Shown piece after piece: positions 13,350 to 14,253 of a stretch of 14,253 nucleotides of DNA; the first letter of the stretch is position 1; every line of letters begins with the position of its first letter. This stretch comes from Candidatus Zixiibacteriota bacterium (GTDB taxonomy: Bacteria; Zixibacteria; MSB-5A5; SM1-73), in the NCBI GenBank assembly GCA_029933635.1, contig JAOZNS010000007.1, positions 1 to 14,253 of the forward strand, read 5' to 3'. The position numbers and the translations under genes are program-made. The notes below the pieces were generated by a model. It saw only the letters and a list, made by a program, of their open reading frames with translations. It had not been told where the DNA came from and searched no databases.

Positions 13350-14253
13350 ATGGGTGACAAAATAAAATGCCCAAGGTGCCAACAGCAGACGTTTGAAAAT
13401 GCTCGATATTTGATCATCCGGGATAAGATGATATGCTTCAACGGCAAGTGTCTAAACTGCGGATACGAAATTACAGCAGAAAGCTTGTTTGAATCGCTGA
13501 CCACTGAATTTAACTTGGAGACAGATTTCAATAGTTTGGAGACACCGTTAGAATATGTTCTTTCTAAGGTTCCAAGTGATCAGTCAGAAATTCGAAATCG
13601 CATCCTGCAGGCACTGATTAAAATGTATGAGCGAAAAGCAAAACAAAGTGACAATGAAGATGAAGTTGAGAGATACCTTTGCAAAAAGATTAGCTGTGAA
13701 CAAACACTCGAAGGCAAGAAATATGACGAGGCGACCATTTGGATGAGAAAAGGAGTTTTTTACTGGCAGGATAAACGTCAAAATTGGAAAGCCGTAGAGT
13801 GCTTTGAACAGGCAGCTTCCTTAGGTTTGGTGGTATCTCATGGAATCTTATCATTCCTATATGAAGATCTGGAAAAGTTTGATAAAGCGCTAAAGCATCT
13901 TGACGCTGAATATGCATTGGAGGACAAAGGTCAATTTCCTTCCAGCAAGGAACTTGAAGAATATCGACAGAATATATACTTTGAAAGAAAAGGCAAACTT
14001 CTGTTCAAAAAGGGTGACTATGAGGAAGCCATAAGCTTTCTTCAAATGGTGAATTACACCCCTGAAATGGAGAGGTATGCCCTTAAGGATATGAATGTTG
14101 TGCTTCCTGAAGAGGCAAAAGAGAGAGCTGCTTTCTTTGATAAAGAATGCGCACAATCCAATATTTCCGTCAAAGAGCTAATGTTAAAATCGTTTGTGAG
14201 ACTAAAGGACTACGATCAGGCCATGGACACATATAATGAGATGCTTTCGCTTG
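13350..14253 (+). CDS. Zinc-ribbon plus TPR-like repeat protein (partial, 3' end beyond window)
   Basis: The frame opens with an ATG at 13350, preceded by TAGGA 8 nt upstream, and stays open for 301 codons to the right edge. Residues 7-37 hold a zinc-ribbon-like pattern: CPRC (Cys7 and Cys10), then CLNC (Cys34 and Cys37), with an extra Cys29. After an acidic region the rest is helical and repeat-like: KYDEATIWMRKG near 127, NWKAVECFEQAASLG near 149-163, KFDKALKHLDAEY near 178, GDYEEAISFLQMV near 222 and DYDQAMDTYNEML near the end. These match TPR or Sel1-type helix pairs. It is likely a soluble scaffold protein with unknown partners. It is on the strand opposite to the left-edge TPR gene and does not look related to it. 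Confidence 0.8.
   Translation, partial: MGDKIKCPRCQQQTFENARYLIIRDKMICFNGKCLNCGYEITAESLFESLTTEFNLETDFNSLETPLEYVLSKVPSDQSEIRNRILQALIKMYERKAKQSDNEDEVERYLCKKISCEQTLEGKKYDEATIWMRKGVFYWQDKRQNWKAVECFEQAASLGLVVSHGILSFLYEDLEKFDKALKHLDAEYALEDKGQFPSSKELEEYRQNIYFERKGKLLFKKGDYEEAISFLQMVNYTPEMERYALKDMNVVLPEEAKERAAFFDKECAQSNISVKELMLKSFVRLKDYDQAMDTYNEMLSL

Noticed and set aside
1..14253. CRISPR arrays, IS elements with transposases, rRNA genes
   Set aside because: No regularly spaced direct repeats, no transposase frame and no rRNA-like sequence were seen on either strand.

Overview
The window reads as a chromosomal piece of an uncultivated, probably anaerobic bacterium. It has moderate GC, a bacterial-type selenocysteine system (SelA rather than an archaeal or eukaryotic PSTK/SepSecS route), a CXXCXXC iron-sulfur flavoprotein, HslVU, and housekeeping gene orders typical of bacteria (yicC-gmk-rpoZ and topA-xerC-hslV-hslU). 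The phylum cannot be fixed from sequence reading alone. Remnant-rich intergenic DNA and these gene orders would suit an FCB-type candidate phylum, but that is a guess.

Layout. 1-624 (minus): 5' part of a membrane-anchored TPR protein that runs off the left edge. 625-1090: gene-free, packed with short hairpins. 1091-4545 (minus): a selenium locus, transcribed tRNA-Sec-like gene > exported metallo-beta-lactamase-fold protein > selD > selA. selD is itself a selenoprotein gene: its true N-terminus lies upstream of an in-frame TGA (3469-3471), which is followed by a SECIS-like hairpin, so an ordinary ORF caller truncates it to a TTG start. The adjacent tRNA aligns position by position with E. coli selC through the anticodon arm, but its anticodon reads UUA rather than UCA and several helices are damaged. 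Either it is a decaying selC copy or it is a recoded tRNA-Sec. 4590-5240: a graveyard holding an HNH-nuclease fragment, an inverted-repeat element, the last ~70 codons of yicC (with a terminal frameshift) and possibly the tail of an integrase. 5340-12981 (plus): gmk, rpoZ, topA, xerC, an iron-sulfur flavoprotein gene, hslV and hslU. 12982-13349: a terminator-like hairpin and a small TAA-interrupted frame. 13350-14253 (plus): a zinc-ribbon plus TPR-like protein that runs off the right edge.

How the genes work together. SelD makes selenophosphate, SelA uses it to convert Ser-tRNA(Sec) to Sec-tRNA(Sec), and that tRNA is needed to read the UGA inside selD itself. selB and a clearly intact UCA tRNA-Sec are not in the window and must lie elsewhere if the system works. 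The plus-strand block is housekeeping: GMP phosphorylation, the RNA polymerase omega subunit, DNA relaxation, chromosome dimer resolution and ATP-dependent proteolysis.

The observations most worth following are the UUA-anticodon tRNA-Sec next to a UGA-using selD, the hidden selenoprotein SelD with its SECIS, and the mosaic of gene fragments upstream of gmk.
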